Shown here one piece after another: positions 25,019-34,804 of a stretch of 64,000 nt of DNA (its first letter is position 1; every line of letters begins with the position of its first letter). The notes under the pieces are model-generated. The model ran no database searches. It saw only the letters and a program-made list of their open reading frames with translations, and was not told the origin of the DNA. Source of the stretch: Wohlfahrtiimonas sp. G9077. Its GTDB lineage: Bacteria; Pseudomonadota; Gammaproteobacteria; Cardiobacteriales; Wohlfahrtiimonadaceae. The stretch spans positions 248,001 to 312,000 of the forward strand of contig NZ_NEFD01000002.1 of the NCBI RefSeq assembly GCF_002252155.1. Direction: 5' to 3'. The position numbers and the translations under genes were made by a program.

Positions 25019-26179
25019 TCACATGATTTGTGCTTTTAGCTTTTGGAATTTGTTTTGGAATTTGTATTTAAACTGATCCCAATAACGCTTCATAAAGCTT
25101 GCTTGTTCCACGGTTTCTTGTGCATAAAGTGGGGTGTTTAAAATGGTTTGTGTGCCATTTTTAACGATGAATTCGCCAATTTTTTGACCTTTTTCGACAG
25201 GCGCAATGAGGGGTTTTTTCACCTCAACGCTTGCACGTAAATTGTCATATTGACCACGCGGATAAGTGATGTAGATGTTTTTATCCGACACTAAATTCAC
25301 GCTGTTGCTTTCCCCTTCATGAATGGGAGATTGCAAAATCACTTGGTCAGCATCGTATAATTTTTTGTGCTCAAAGTTCATAAACGCATAGTTCAAAAGC
25401 TCTGTCGATAACTGAGCGCGCTCTTTTTCGCTGTTTGTGCCAAGCACCACAACAATCACGCGAAAGCCATTACGAATGGCGCTTGAGGCTAAGTTATAGC
25501 CCGCTGAACGGGTGTGACCTGTTTTGATGCCATCCACACTTGGATCAGTCCACAATAATGTGTTGCGGTTTTTTTGCGTGATGCCATTCCAAGTGAAGGA
25601 TTTGTGTGAGTAGATTTCATAATGTTCTGGGAAATCTTGAATCAAATGGCGCGACAAAACAGCAAGATCATAGGCGCTGCTGTAATGATTCGGATGAGGT
25701 AAACCTGAAGCATTCATGAAATTGGTGTCATTCATGCCAAGTTCTTTGGCTTTTTTGTTCATCTCAACGGCAAAATTTGGCTCACTGCCACGTAAATATT
25801 CTGCTAAAGCAATCGATGAATCATTGCCTGATTGAATCACAAGGCCAAGCACTAAATCATGCACGGTGATCTGTGTGCCAGCTTCTGCAAACATGCGTGA
25901 ACCTTCTTGAGATTGGGCATATGGCGAGATGCTCACTTTAGCATCGGGTGCAATGACCCCTTTGTCTAACGCTTCGGCGATGAGGTAGCTTGTCATCACT
26001 TTGGTGACGCTTGCAGGCTCAAGGCGCTCTTTGCCATTGTAATCGGCTAAGATTTCGCCAGTGTCATAATCCATGATCACCCATGCTTTGACGGGGACAT
26101 TGACGTGAATCAGGGGCAATTGCTGAGCAAAGCTCGCAGTTGAAAAAATCGAAAGACAAACCAGTAGAATTTTTTTCAT
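25019..26179 (-). CDS. dacA: D-alanyl-D-alanine carboxypeptidase (PBP5/6 type)
   Basis: A low-molecular-weight penicillin-binding protein that trims the terminal D-Ala from periplasmic peptidoglycan stem peptides. A signal peptide (about 1-18, ending ASFAQQ) is followed by the three active-site motifs: SVTK (in LEPASVTKVMTSYL), SGN (IQSGNDSSIALAEYL) and KTG (DGIKTGHTRSAGYNL). A C-terminal beta domain ends in an amphipathic, lysine-rich helix (YWDQFKYKFQNKFQKLKAQIM region), the usual membrane anchor. It is the last gene of the elongation cluster, 15 bases after rlpA. Confidence 0.95.
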   Translation of the reverse strand: MKKILLVCLSIFSTASFAQQLPLIHVNVPVKAWVIMDYDTGEILADYNGKERLEPASVTKVMTSYLIAEALDKGVIAPDAKVSISPYAQSQEGSRMFAEAGTQITVHDLVLGLVIQSGNDSSIALAEYLRGSEPNFAVEMNKKAKELGMNDTNFMNASGLPHPNHYSSAYDLAVLSRHLIQDFPEHYEIYSHKSFTWNGITQKNRNTLLWTDPSVDGIKTGHTRSAGYNLASSAIRNGFRVIVVVLGTNSEKERAQLSTELLNYAFMNFEHKKLYDADQVILQSPIHEGESNSVNLVSDKNIYITYPRGQYDNLRASVEVKKPLIAPVEKGQKIGEFIVKNGTQTILNTPLYAQETVEQASFMKRYWDQFKYKFQNKFQKLKAQIM

Positions 26180-26194
26180 GAATCGACTCTATGT

Positions 26195-27037
26195 TTATGA
26201 CTGAATGTGGAAGGTTTTTGCCGATAAACCCTCTTTTTTGAGGGCCAATGCTGCTTCATCGGCTGCTTGTTGGGTATTATAACGATGAACAATCACGCGG
26301 TAAAACTGTCCGTCGTAATGAACTTCGGTGGGTAATTGATAGGCTTGCTGAATTTGCTCTTTAAAATTGCTCGCATTGTAAGGGCTGCTGTAGGCATTGA
26401 GCTGAATGGTGTAATTGCCATTAGCATCATGCTTTGGCAAGATCGGCGCATCATTATTGACCAAAGGATCACCATGGGAATCGGAGATCACATCGGTGGC
26501 CTCTGGAATGTATGTGTGCCCATAGGCTGCTTTTTCAGCGTTTAAGTGTTGGTAAGGCTTTAATGCCACCACGCGCACTTTCGCTGTCCCTTTGCCGATC
26601 ATGCCCAAATCTTTAGCGGCTTGATAGGACAGATCAATGATTCGGCCTTTCGCAAAAGGTCCGCGATCATCAACGCGCACATTGACGGATTTACCATTTT
26701 CAAGATTTGTCACTTGCACATAAGTGGGGATGGGTAATGTGCGATGCGCCGCTGAATAAGCATACATATTATAAGGCGTGCCACTTGAAGTGCGCTTAGC
26801 ATGGAAATCTTTCCCATACCAAGAAGCAATGCCCGTTTCGCTGTAGCCTTTTGAGGTTTCTTTGACATGATACGTCTGCCCAAGGGCTTGATAGCTTTTC
26901 GGGTTGCCATATTTACTGACGGGCTCTTTTTTCGGCACGGCACCATGGCTGTTTTGTTCGGTTTTTGGTGCACTGCTACAGCCTGCAATGATGAGCGGGA
27001 CTAAAGCGGCGACAAGTAACAGAGGTTTACGCATCAT
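26195..27037 (-). CDS. rlpA: RlpA septal ring lytic transglycosylase, lipoprotein
   Basis: A 280-residue outer-membrane lipoprotein. The lipobox is LIIAGCSS, with the acylated cysteine near residue 20. A double-psi beta-barrel domain (about 65-160) has TGIASWYGKDFHAKRTSSG, AAHRTLPIPTYVQVTN and VRVDDRGPF, including the catalytic-type residues of RlpA. A SPOR domain (about 205-280: YTIQLNAYSSPYNAS to the end) should target denuded glycan at the septum. In Pseudomonas RlpA cleaves denuded glycan strands. Its start overlaps the mltB stop, so the two are translationally coupled. Confidence 0.92.
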   Translation of the reverse strand: MMRKPLLLVAALVPLIIAGCSSAPKTEQNSHGAVPKKEPVSKYGNPKSYQALGQTYHVKETSKGYSETGIASWYGKDFHAKRTSSGTPYNMYAYSAAHRTLPIPTYVQVTNLENGKSVNVRVDDRGPFAKGRIIDLSYQAAKDLGMIGKGTAKVRVVALKPYQHLNAEKAAYGHTYIPEATDVISDSHGDPLVNNDAPILPKHDANGNYTIQLNAYSSPYNASNFKEQIQQAYQLPTEVHYDGQFYRVIVHRYNTQQAADEAALALKKEGLSAKTFHIQS

Positions 27038-28071
27038 TATTTTCTTTCGTTGATGGCATTGGCCAATTGAGAAACCGCCAACGCATACATATTTGAGTGG
27101 TTGTAACGGGTGATCACATAGAAGTTATGAAACCCTAACCAATATTCATAATGATTGGGCGACACTTCAAAATCCATCAAGGTCACAGGTGCTGTGGTGT
27201 TAAGATTCGTTTGAACACCCAGTGATTTGAGTTTGGCAAGGCTCGTTTTAGGTGGCAATACGCGCCCACGTTGGAAATAGCTGGCCACTGCCTGAGGATT
27301 GGTGACATCGACTTTAGCAATCAATGGACCATTGCGCTGCCAACCATGTTTAGATAAATAGTTGGCCACAGAGCCAATCGCATCCACAGGATTGTCCCAT
27401 AAATCTTTCACGCCATCGCCATCAAAATCGACCGCATATTGTAAATAGCTTGAGGGCATAAATTGCGGATAACCCATTGCGCCAGCATAGGAGCCTTTAA
27501 AGCTGAAGGGATCACGTTTCATGCCGTAAGCGATTTTAAGGAAATTGGCAAGCTCTTTAGAGAAAAACTCAGCACGACGCGGATATTCAAAGCTCAAGGT
27601 TGCGAGTGCATCCACCACCGCCCAATTGCCTTTATTGGTGCCATAACCCGTTTCTACACCAATGATGGCGGCAATCACAGCAGCCGAGACGCCATATTCG
27701 CGTTCAGCACGTTCTAAGGCGGATTGATATTGATGGTAAAACGCCACGCCTTGATTGATGCGCTGTTCTGTCATGAAAATGGGACGATAGCGACCCCAAT
27801 TCATTTTTTCCGCAGGGCGATTCATCGCCTCAACAATCGTGGGCTTAATCGATGCACGGTTCATGGTTTGTGTGAGCCATGCTTGATCAATGCCGGTGGA
27901 TTGATGGGTTTTTTCAATGAAATTTGCCACATCCGCACGTTCTGCTAAATGTGTTTGCGCGCGCGGCACCGCTTGCTCAGGATGCGCTGTACGCGTTGGC
28001 ACAGGTGCATTTGAGCATGCACTGATGAATAGGATCGTTGAACAGGCTAACCAGAGATTGAGTCGTTTCAC
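27037..28071 (-). CDS. mltB: Membrane-bound lytic murein transglycosylase B
   Basis: A 344-residue lipoprotein (lipobox LFISACSN) that cleaves the glycan backbone of peptidoglycan with formation of 1,6-anhydro ends. The catalytic glutamate lies in IIGVETGYGTNKGNWAVVDAL, followed by YPRRAEFFSKEL and YAGAMGYPQFMPSSY, all MltB/SltB signatures. DFDGDGVKDLWDNPVDAIGSVANY is the calcium-binding EF-hand-like loop. It overlaps rodA by four bases, tying it to the elongation machinery. Confidence 0.94.
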   Translation of the reverse strand: MKRLNLWLACSTILFISACSNAPVPTRTAHPEQAVPRAQTHLAERADVANFIEKTHQSTGIDQAWLTQTMNRASIKPTIVEAMNRPAEKMNWGRYRPIFMTEQRINQGVAFYHQYQSALERAEREYGVSAAVIAAIIGVETGYGTNKGNWAVVDALATLSFEYPRRAEFFSKELANFLKIAYGMKRDPFSFKGSYAGAMGYPQFMPSSYLQYAVDFDGDGVKDLWDNPVDAIGSVANYLSKHGWQRNGPLIAKVDVTNPQAVASYFQRGRVLPPKTSLAKLKSLGVQTNLNTTAPVTLMDFEVSPNHYEYWLGFHNFYVITRYNHSNMYALAVSQLANAINERK

Positions 28072-29204
28072 GTTGTGTATTCCTTTTCTTTTTTAGGCTC
28101 GGGGTGGGCGAAAATGCTCATGATTATACCAAATGAGATGAACAAGGTCACAATGGATGTGCCACCGTAACTGATGAAGGGTAATGGCACGCCCACGATT
28201 GGTAATAAACCACTGACCATGCCAGCATTGACAAAGATGTAAAAGAAGAAGCATGCCGTAATCGATCCGCCAATCAGTTTATTAAAGGGCGTTTGGGAGC
28301 GGTTGACTAAGTAAAATGCACGCAAAATGATCATAAAGTACAAGGATAACAAAAAGGCGATGCCCACAAAACCAAATTCTTCTGCTGTGATGGCATAGAT
28401 AAAGTCAGTGGAGGATTCTGGCAGGAATTTCAAAGAGGCCTGTGTACTGTTGAGCCAGCCTTTGCCATACATACCGCCTGAGCCAATGGCAATTTTCGAT
28501 TGAATGATTTGATAACCTTTGCCAAGTGGATCAGATTCAGGATTAAGCAGCGTTAAAATTCGGCTCTTTTGATACGCTTGTAAGCCAAACTCCCACACAA
28601 ACGGCAGCGCGCTGCCCACAATCACAAGGGTTGCAATGATGTAACGCCACAATAAACCACTGAAAAAGAGCACCGTAATGCAGGCAAAGAGAATCAAAAG
28701 CGCTGTGCCTAAATCGGGCTGACGTAAGACCAAGGCAAAGGGAATCAAAGTGATGATGAGGGCCAATATGATATTGATAAAGCTTGGCGGTAAATTGCGA
28801 TTGCTGAGGAAATAAGCCACCATCATTGGGGCGGCTAATTTGGCAAATTCAGAAGGCTGAAAGCGCACTACTTTTAAATCGAGCCAGCGGTGCGAGCCAT
28901 TGACCTCAACACCCACCACATAAATGAGGGCGAGCGCAATGAGCGTGATGCCAAAAAAGTAGGGCGTCAAACTTTTAATGACATGTGGCGGAATGAAGGC
29001 GATGAACATCATGGCGATGATGCCAATGATCATGCGTAGGGCTTGGGCTTGGACAATGGCAAAATTGCCGCCTGAGGCACTGTATAAAATGGCCAAACCA
29101 CAAGCGCACACCGTTAAAAGCAATAAAAATAGCGTGGTATCCAAATGAAAAAGCGCCAATAAACCTTTGGGTTTAGGGGCGAGATGTGCGTCGAATCGTT
29201 GCAT
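28068..29204 (-). CDS. rodA: Rod-shape SEDS glycosyltransferase RodA
   Basis: A 378-residue SEDS membrane protein, the peptidoglycan polymerase that works with PBP2 in cell elongation. About ten hydrophobic segments are visible. Landmarks include GSHRWLDLKVVRFQPSEFAKLA (central loop), RQPDLGTALLIL, NSTQASLKFLPESSTDFIYAITAEEFGF and the C-terminal GLLPIVGVPLPFISYGGTS. It starts on the last base of the mrdA stop codon. Confidence 0.96.
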   Translation of the reverse strand: MQRFDAHLAPKPKGLLALFHLDTTLFLLLLTVCACGLAILYSASGGNFAIVQAQALRMIIGIIAMMFIAFIPPHVIKSLTPYFFGITLIALALIYVVGVEVNGSHRWLDLKVVRFQPSEFAKLAAPMMVAYFLSNRNLPPSFINIILALIITLIPFALVLRQPDLGTALLILFACITVLFFSGLLWRYIIATLVIVGSALPFVWEFGLQAYQKSRILTLLNPESDPLGKGYQIIQSKIAIGSGGMYGKGWLNSTQASLKFLPESSTDFIYAITAEEFGFVGIAFLLSLYFMIILRAFYLVNRSQTPFNKLIGGSITACFFFYIFVNAGMVSGLLPIVGVPLPFISYGGTSIVTLFISFGIIMSIFAHPEPKKEKEYTT

Positions 29205-31123
29205 TATTCACCTGCCTTTGCATTGGTTTTAGGGGTTTGTAGCGGCGCTTTAAAGCCCGTCATCCATGCGTGGATCACCTCTTTGGCAAGGGGTGCGGCA
29301 ACGCCTGAGCCTGAGCCACCATTTTCTAAAAAGACCGTCACCACAATGCTTGGGTCATTTGCTGGCGCAAAGGCTGTAAACCACGCGTGATCGTGATGTT
29401 TTTTGGCCAATGCATCTTTGTTGTAAACGGCATTTTGGGCAATGGATTTGACTTGTGCTGTCCCTGATTTACCGGCAATTTTATAGTTTAAACCGGTGGC
29501 GATGCGCCGTGCGGTGCCTTTATTGTCATGCACAACACCCACCATTCCATCGATGATGCTTTGCCAATATTCAGGGCGGCTGACGTGAATGGGCTCAATG
29601 GGCACCGGTTCATTGATCACTGTCTCATTGGTGCTTGGATTACGGATGGAGTGCAAAATATGTGGCACAAAAGCTTGGCCACGCTGAGCCACAATCGTAG
29701 TGGCTTGATTGACCTGTAATGGCGTTGTCAGCCAATAACTTTGCCCGATGCCCGCGGTGACGGTTTCGCCATCAAACCAAGGTTGATTAAAACTCAAGCG
29801 CTTATATTCTGGCGTTGGCAGAACGCCACGACTTTCACCAAGTAAATCAATGCCGGTGGGCTGGCCTAAATAGAACTGTTTTAAAAAGTCCGTCATCGGC
29901 GTGATGCCCATTTTATAAGCTAAGTCATAGTAATACACATCACATGATTGCACGAGGGAGAGGTATAAATTCACTTTGCCATGACCCCAACGGCGCCAAT
30001 CGCGGAATTTATGTTTATTGCCGGGCACTTGGAAATAACCTTGGCAATTGATGTGGGACGTTGCTGTGATGATGCCGGCCTCTAAACCTGCTAAAGCAAT
30101 TTGTGGCTTAATGGTGGAGCCCGGCGGATAACGACCTTGCATCACTCGATTAAGAAAAGGTTTATTCGGATTGCTGTTTAAATCATTAAAATCTTTATGG
30201 CTGATGCCGTTCACAAATAAGTTTGGGTTGTAATTTGGTTTTGAGACAAAGGCGAGCACTTCACCGGTTTTGGGGTCAAATGCCACAATGGCGCCGGTGT
30301 GATCACCGAGCACCTCTTCTGCCACTTTTTGTAAGCGCATGTCGAGCGTGAGATAAATGTCGCGTCCGGGCGTTGGCAAAGTTTGCTCAAGGCGACGGAT
30401 GATGCGGCCATTGGAATTGGTTTCCACTTCCTCAAAGCCCATGGTGCCGCGCAATACATCTTCAAAACTCTTTTCTGCCCCTTTTTTACCAATGTGAGTG
30501 AGGGTAAGGTATTGGTTTTGGATGTTTTTTGCCTCGATGTCCTTCATGTCGTTTTGATCGATCCGCCCAACATAGCCGAGCGCATGAACCGCCGTATTAT
30601 ATTCAGGATAAAAGCGCGTGAGTTGAGATGAGATGTCCACGCCATCGAGCTGATAGAGATTGACCGATAAGCGATTGATCTCCTCTTCTGTCAGTTGCTC
30701 TTTTAAAGGCACCGGCGTTTGGCGCGCGGTGACGCGATCGGTACGATAATATTTGTTGATCTCTTGCTCAGAAATATCCACCCATTGTGAGAGCGTCTCG
30801 ATGATTTCAGCCACCGGTTTTGAGGTGTTTTGACGCGTGATGGTGAGATTAAATGAAGGCACATTTGTAGCAAGTACCACGCCATTGCGATCAAAAATCT
30901 GCCCGCGCGTTGGCGGCATTGGAATGAGTTGAATGCGGTTAGAATCCGACATGGTGGAATATTTGTGGTGCAAATTGATCTGCAAGTGAAACAGCTGCGT
31001 CAGCAGCAGCGTAAAGCACGCAATGATGATGATCAGCATGAACAAGACGCGATTGCGAAAAATGATCTGTAATTTAGCTTTACTTCGTTTTTTTCGCGCA
31101 ATGACTTTAGAGAAAAATACCAT
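29204..31123 (-). CDS. mrdA: Penicillin-binding protein 2
   Basis: The 639-residue class B transpeptidase of the elongasome, anchored by one N-terminal membrane segment (about 27-47). The dimerisation/head region contains PPTRGQIFDRNGVVLATNVP. The active-site motifs are STIK in YPPGSTIKPQIALAG, SCD in LVQSCDVYYYDLA and KSGT in IAGKSGTAQV. It forms a complex with RodA, whose gene follows with a one-base overlap, and follows mreD with six bases between. Confidence 0.96.
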   Translation of the reverse strand: MVFFSKVIARKKRSKAKLQIIFRNRVLFMLIIIIACFTLLLTQLFHLQINLHHKYSTMSDSNRIQLIPMPPTRGQIFDRNGVVLATNVPSFNLTITRQNTSKPVAEIIETLSQWVDISEQEINKYYRTDRVTARQTPVPLKEQLTEEEINRLSVNLYQLDGVDISSQLTRFYPEYNTAVHALGYVGRIDQNDMKDIEAKNIQNQYLTLTHIGKKGAEKSFEDVLRGTMGFEEVETNSNGRIIRRLEQTLPTPGRDIYLTLDMRLQKVAEEVLGDHTGAIVAFDPKTGEVLAFVSKPNYNPNLFVNGISHKDFNDLNSNPNKPFLNRVMQGRYPPGSTIKPQIALAGLEAGIITATSHINCQGYFQVPGNKHKFRDWRRWGHGKVNLYLSLVQSCDVYYYDLAYKMGITPMTDFLKQFYLGQPTGIDLLGESRGVLPTPEYKRLSFNQPWFDGETVTAGIGQSYWLTTPLQVNQATTIVAQRGQAFVPHILHSIRNPSTNETVINEPVPIEPIHVSRPEYWQSIIDGMVGVVHDNKGTARRIATGLNYKIAGKSGTAQVKSIAQNAVYNKDALAKKHHDHAWFTAFAPANDPSIVVTVFLENGGSGSGVAAPLAKEVIHAWMTGFKAPLQTPKTNAKAGE

Positions 31124-31129
31124 ACGTTT

Positions 31130-31612
31130 TTATCGAGAAGGGATCTTCAGTATATGACAAGCTTCGTTCAATAACGTCAGAATCAATGGCCAAAAGAGGG
31201 CGGAGGTGACAATGGAACCAAACATCCAGAAGTTAAACTCATTGGTGTTGCCCACCATGTTATTGATGATCAATGAGAGTAACACTTGTAACACATAAAA
31301 GCCCATAAAAGCTAAGGATAGCTGACCGATGGAAATTCTGTTGAGCCATTTGTTGTGGCGTTTTGTAATGTAGGCTGTGATGGCAAAAATGAGCGCATTG
31401 AGCCCAAGGGGATAAAAGAGCGTGATGTCTAAGAGTAAGCCCACGCTCCATGCTGAAAGAATGCTGAACTGTTTTTTGGTGTAATGGAGCCAAAAGAGCG
31501 TGATCATCAATAAAAATTGTGGGCGAAAGGGCTCAAGGTAATTCGACAGAGAGATGAGCTCTAACGACAATCCCAATACAATGGAAACAATTAATAAAAT
31601 GTAGTACTTCAT
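31130..31612 (-). CDS. mreD: Rod shape-determining protein MreD
   Basis: A 160-residue inner-membrane protein with about five to six hydrophobic segments. Sequence conservation in MreD is low, but the segment RPQFLLMITLFWLHY and the later SVGLLLDITLFYPLGLNALIFAITAY are the usual recognisable stretches. It belongs to the MreBCD-RodA-PBP2 complex. Position between mreC (four-base overlap) and mrdA confirms the identification. Confidence 0.92.
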   Translation of the reverse strand: MKYYILLIVSIVLGLSLELISLSNYLEPFRPQFLLMITLFWLHYTKKQFSILSAWSVGLLLDITLFYPLGLNALIFAITAYITKRHNKWLNRISIGQLSLAFMGFYVLQVLLSLIINNMVGNTNEFNFWMFGSIVTSALFWPLILTLLNEACHILKIPSR

Positions 31613-32487
31613 TGTGCCGCAGCCTCAGGCAATGGGGATAAATCAGGTTCGATGGATTTGAGCACCAAAACTTCACGGGTTTTATTGAGTTCTGCCGTGG
31701 GCTTTGCACTGATTTTGGCAAAGTGGTTGGTGGGATCGTGCTCAATACTCGTGACAATTGCCACAGGATAACCTTGTGGAAAACGTTGATCTAAACCTGA
31801 AGAGATCAACAAATCCCCCACTTTAATGTCTTCATCAATGGGGATGTTTAAAATGTTTAAGGATTGGCTATTGCCGGTGCCTTGTGCAAGGCCGCGGATG
31901 CCATTGCGATTGACTTGCACCGAGAAAATGTGCTGTGGATCTGAGATTAAAATGGCTTTGCTCGAGCGCGGATTGACTTCAATGATCTGGCCAATGACGC
32001 CGGATGTATCAATGATGGGTTGATGCACCTCAACGGCATCATTGCTGCCGCGATTGAGCTCAACAATGAAGCGATAAGGATTGGTGTTTGTGCTCATGAT
32101 CTCGGCAATGATCGATGGATATTGCAGAGTGTTTGAAGAGCGCAGCAACAAGCGCAGACGGCGATTTTCTGCCAATAAGCTGGCATTGCGCTGTACTTCA
32201 AACTCTAAAATGTATTGACGATTTTGTAATTGCTCGATGGTGTCAATGAGCTCTTTTTTATCGCTTGCCCAGATTTTGATCTGTTTGCCAAGGGTGCTTG
32301 GCAATTCGGCCAATAATTTAATGGGATAAATGACAGAATTGACCGATGATTTAATGGGCATCGTGTGCAGTGTGCGTGCATCTAAATACAACAAAACAAC
32401 TGACGCGAGCACAGCAATCACCATTTTAATGGTGATGATGCTTTGGTTCGGAATCAGTTGCTTTTTTTGCGCGCTTGATTGTGTCAT
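31609..32487 (-). CDS. mreC: Rod shape-determining protein MreC
   Basis: A 292-residue periplasmic scaffold with one N-terminal membrane segment (about 21-41), a coiled-coil stretch (about 75-115, including ELIDTIEQLQNRQ and ENRRLRLLL) and two beta-barrel domains. Typical family elements are VIDTSGVIGQI-like DTSGVIGQIIEV, ILISDPQHIFSVQVNRNGIRG and GDLLISSGLDQRFPQGYPVA. It links MreB to the periplasmic enzymes and activates PBP2. It starts five bases after mreB. Confidence 0.95.
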   Translation of the reverse strand: MTQSSAQKKQLIPNQSIITIKMVIAVLASVVLLYLDARTLHTMPIKSSVNSVIYPIKLLAELPSTLGKQIKIWASDKKELIDTIEQLQNRQYILEFEVQRNASLLAENRRLRLLLRSSNTLQYPSIIAEIMSTNTNPYRFIVELNRGSNDAVEVHQPIIDTSGVIGQIIEVNPRSSKAILISDPQHIFSVQVNRNGIRGLAQGTGNSQSLNILNIPIDEDIKVGDLLISSGLDQRFPQGYPVAIVTSIEHDPTNHFAKISAKPTAELNKTREVLVLKSIEPDLSPLPEAAAQ

Positions 32488-32492
32488 TCAAT

Positions 32493-33542
32493 TTATTCAA
32501 GTGCAAATGCGTTTAAACCATACATGCCTTGCATTTCTAGCGCTTTACCGCCGCCACGCACAACGCAAGTTAATGGATCATCAGCAATGAGGGCATCTAA
32601 GCCGGTCTCTTCTGAAATTAACTTATCAATATTGCGAAGCAGGGCGCCGCCGCCTGTGATGACAATGCCGCGCTCTGAGATGTCTGCGGCCAATTCAGGT
32701 GGCGTTTGCTCAAGGGCTAAACGCACCGCGCTGACGATGCCTTGTAATGGTTCCATCAAGGCTTCTAAAATTTCATTGGACGTTAAAGTAAAGGTGCGTG
32801 GAATGCCTTCACTTAAGTTACGGCCACGCACTTGTGTCTCTAGCACTTCATTGAGTGGGTAGGCGGTGCCCACATCTTGTTTGATGCGTTCAGCGGTTGG
32901 TTCACCAATGAGCATGCCATAGTTGCGACGCACATATTGAATGATGGCTTCATCAAAATGGTCACCACCAATGCGGATGGAGTTGGCATACACAATCCCT
33001 GTTAATGAGATCACCGCCACTTCAGATGTACCGCCGCCGATGTCTAAAATCATGGAGCCTGTGGCTTCATGCACGGGAATGCCAGCGCCGAGGGCTGCAG
33101 CCATCGGTTCAGGAATCAATTTAACATCAATGGCGCCCGATGCTTCTGTGGCTTCTTTGATGGCACGCTTTTCAACATGGGTTGCGCCTGATGGAACACA
33201 AACAATGATGCGTGGCGTCGGTTTGATGAAGGCACGTTTGTGCAATACGCGATTGATGAAGCTGCCGAGCATGTCCTCTGTGCGTTCGATGTCTGCAATC
33301 ACGCCATCTTTTAATGGGCGATATGCATCGATGCCATCAGGGGTTCTGCCAAGCATGCGTTTGGCTTCATGGCCGACAGCGGCGACTCGTTCACGGCCTG
33401 TTTTTTTATCTTTTTCCATTGCCACAACGGACGGCTCATTTAAAATGATGCCTTGTCCGCGAGCATAGATGAGTGTGTTCGCTGTTCCGAGGTCGATTGA
33501 AAGATCACAAGAGAAGAGTGACTTTAGTCGTTTTGGTATCAT
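32493..33542 (-). CDS. mreB: Actin-like rod shape protein MreB
   Basis: The 349-residue bacterial actin that directs lateral wall synthesis. The phosphate-1 loop is [14 protein letters not shown], adenosine-binding [12 protein letters not shown] and VITGGGALL are present, and [18 protein letters not shown] matches MreB throughout. I chose the ATG at 33542 ([11 protein letters not shown]) because it gives the usual N-terminus and GGA lies in range; an ATG at 33560 would add six residues with no ribosome-binding site. It is first in an eight-gene cluster ending with dacA. Confidence 0.95.
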   Translation of the reverse strand: MIPKRLKSLFSCDLSIDLGTANTLIYARGQGIILNEPSVVAMEKDKKTGRERVAAVGHEAKRMLGRTPDGIDAYRPLKDGVIADIERTEDMLGSFINRVLHKRAFIKPTPRIIVCVPSGATHVEKRAIKEATEASGAIDVKLIPEPMAAALGAGIPVHEATGSMILDIGGGTSEVAVISLTGIVYANSIRIGGDHFDEAIIQYVRRNYGMLIGEPTAERIKQDVGTAYPLNEVLETQVRGRNLSEGIPRTFTLTSNEILEALMEPLQGIVSAVRLALEQTPPELAADISERGIVITGGGALLRNIDKLISEETGLDALIADDPLTCVVRGGGKALEMQGMYGLNAFALE

Positions 33543-33688
33543 AATTTGTCCATCTGCCATCAGGAAAATAAAAATAAGGTGCCCATTTTACATGGTTTTG
33601 AGGGAATATAAACCTATGGGGCTATAAAAAAATGTGACAATGCAGTAACATACAGTGGCTTTTAAAAATAGACATGTATAGGTGCCTT

Positions 33689-34441
33689 ATGAAAAAGAAA
33701 AAGTTGATTGCAGGAAATTGGAAAATGAATGGCGACGTTGCACTCGCGCAAACCATCGTCGATGGCATTAAAGATGCTGCTGATCAAAGCAATCACGATG
33801 TGGTGATCGCGCCGCCTTTTGTGTATTTGCCACAAGTGGCTTTGTGGACAAAAGAGAGCAACATTCAGCTCAGTGCACAAAATTTAGCAAAATTTGATCA
33901 AGGCGCTTATACCGGCGAAGTCTCTGGCAAAATGCTCAAAGACATTGGTTGCCAATATGTGTTGGTGGGGCATTCAGAGCGTCGTCAATACTTTGGTGAA
34001 ACCAATGAGATTGTGGCAGAAAAAGTTGATTTTGCCCTTAAAAATGGTTTAACCCCGATTTTATGTGTGGGCGAAACCCTTGAAGAACGCGAAAGCGATG
34101 CTTGGAAAAGCGTGATCGAAGCGCAGCTTGAAAGCGTGGTTAAACTCATTGGTATCGAAGCGTTTAACAATGTTGTGGTGGCGTATGAACCTGTTTGGGC
34201 AATTGGCACAGGCAAGTCAGCGAGCGCAGAGATTGCCAACGAAGTGCATGCGTTTATTTTCTGTACATTAACAGGCAAAAGTGATAGTATTCGCGATTCT
34301 TTACGTATTCTATATGGTGGAAGTGTCACGGCTGATAACTCCGCACAATATATGGCCATGAGTCATATTGATGGCGTGTTAGTGGGCGGCGCTTCATTGA
34401 AACCAGATGCATTTTCACAAATTATTCGAAGTGTTGAGTAA
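33689..34441 (+). CDS. tpiA: Triosephosphate isomerase
   Basis: Interconverts dihydroxyacetone phosphate and glyceraldehyde 3-phosphate. The 250 residues start with KLIAGNWKMNGD (N and K of the active site), contain GHSERRQYFGE with the catalytic histidine, and AYEPVWAIGTGKSAS with the catalytic glutamate, then YGGSV and LVGGASL for phosphate binding. The start at 33689 follows AGGTG with proper spacing; an earlier start at 33674 is poorer. It is divergent from mreB and 15 bases before secG, the common tpiA-secG order. Confidence 0.97.
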   Translation: MKKKKLIAGNWKMNGDVALAQTIVDGIKDAADQSNHDVVIAPPFVYLPQVALWTKESNIQLSAQNLAKFDQGAYTGEVSGKMLKDIGCQYVLVGHSERRQYFGETNEIVAEKVDFALKNGLTPILCVGETLEERESDAWKSVIEAQLESVVKLIGIEAFNNVVVAYEPVWAIGTGKSASAEIANEVHAFIFCTLTGKSDSIRDSLRILYGGSVTADNSAQYMAMSHIDGVLVGGASLKPDAFSQIIRSVE

Positions 34442-34456
34442 CATTGAAGGTTTAAT

Positions 34457-34804
34457 ATGGTATTAACAACAATCATTACAGTGATTCACGTTATTGTGGC
34501 TTTGTGTATTGTCGGATTGGTTTTGATTCAACACGGCAAAGGCGCAGACGCAGGAACGGCTTTTGGTAGCGGAGCTTCTGGTACAGTATTTGGCGCTGCC
34601 GGTAAAAGTAACTTTTTAGCACGCATGACAAAATGGTTAGTGGTGGTGTTTTTCCTCACCAGTTTTTCCATGATGGTTTTGTATGGTAAAAAGGCAACAA
34701 TTGAAGGCGAGAGCGTGTTAGATGTGCCAGCTGTATCGATTGTGCCAACGATTGAAGATCTGTCTGTTCCTTCTGTTGATCCTGTAGAAAATTCAACAAA
34801 ATAA
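34457..34804 (+). CDS. secG: Protein-export membrane protein SecG
   Basis: The 115-residue small subunit of the SecYEG translocon. Two hydrophobic segments (about 2-23 and 54-74) flank the highly conserved GLVLIQHGKGADAGTAFGSGASGTVFGAAGKSNFL. The polar C-terminal tail is slightly longer than minimal SecG. An inverted repeat begins at its last stop base, and tRNA-Leu(GAG) follows, the same secG-leu tRNA neighbourhood as in E. coli. Confidence 0.95.
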   Translation: MVLTTIITVIHVIVALCIVGLVLIQHGKGADAGTAFGSGASGTVFGAAGKSNFLARMTKWLVVVFFLTSFSMMVLYGKKATIEGESVLDVPAVSIVPTIEDLSVPSVDPVENSTK

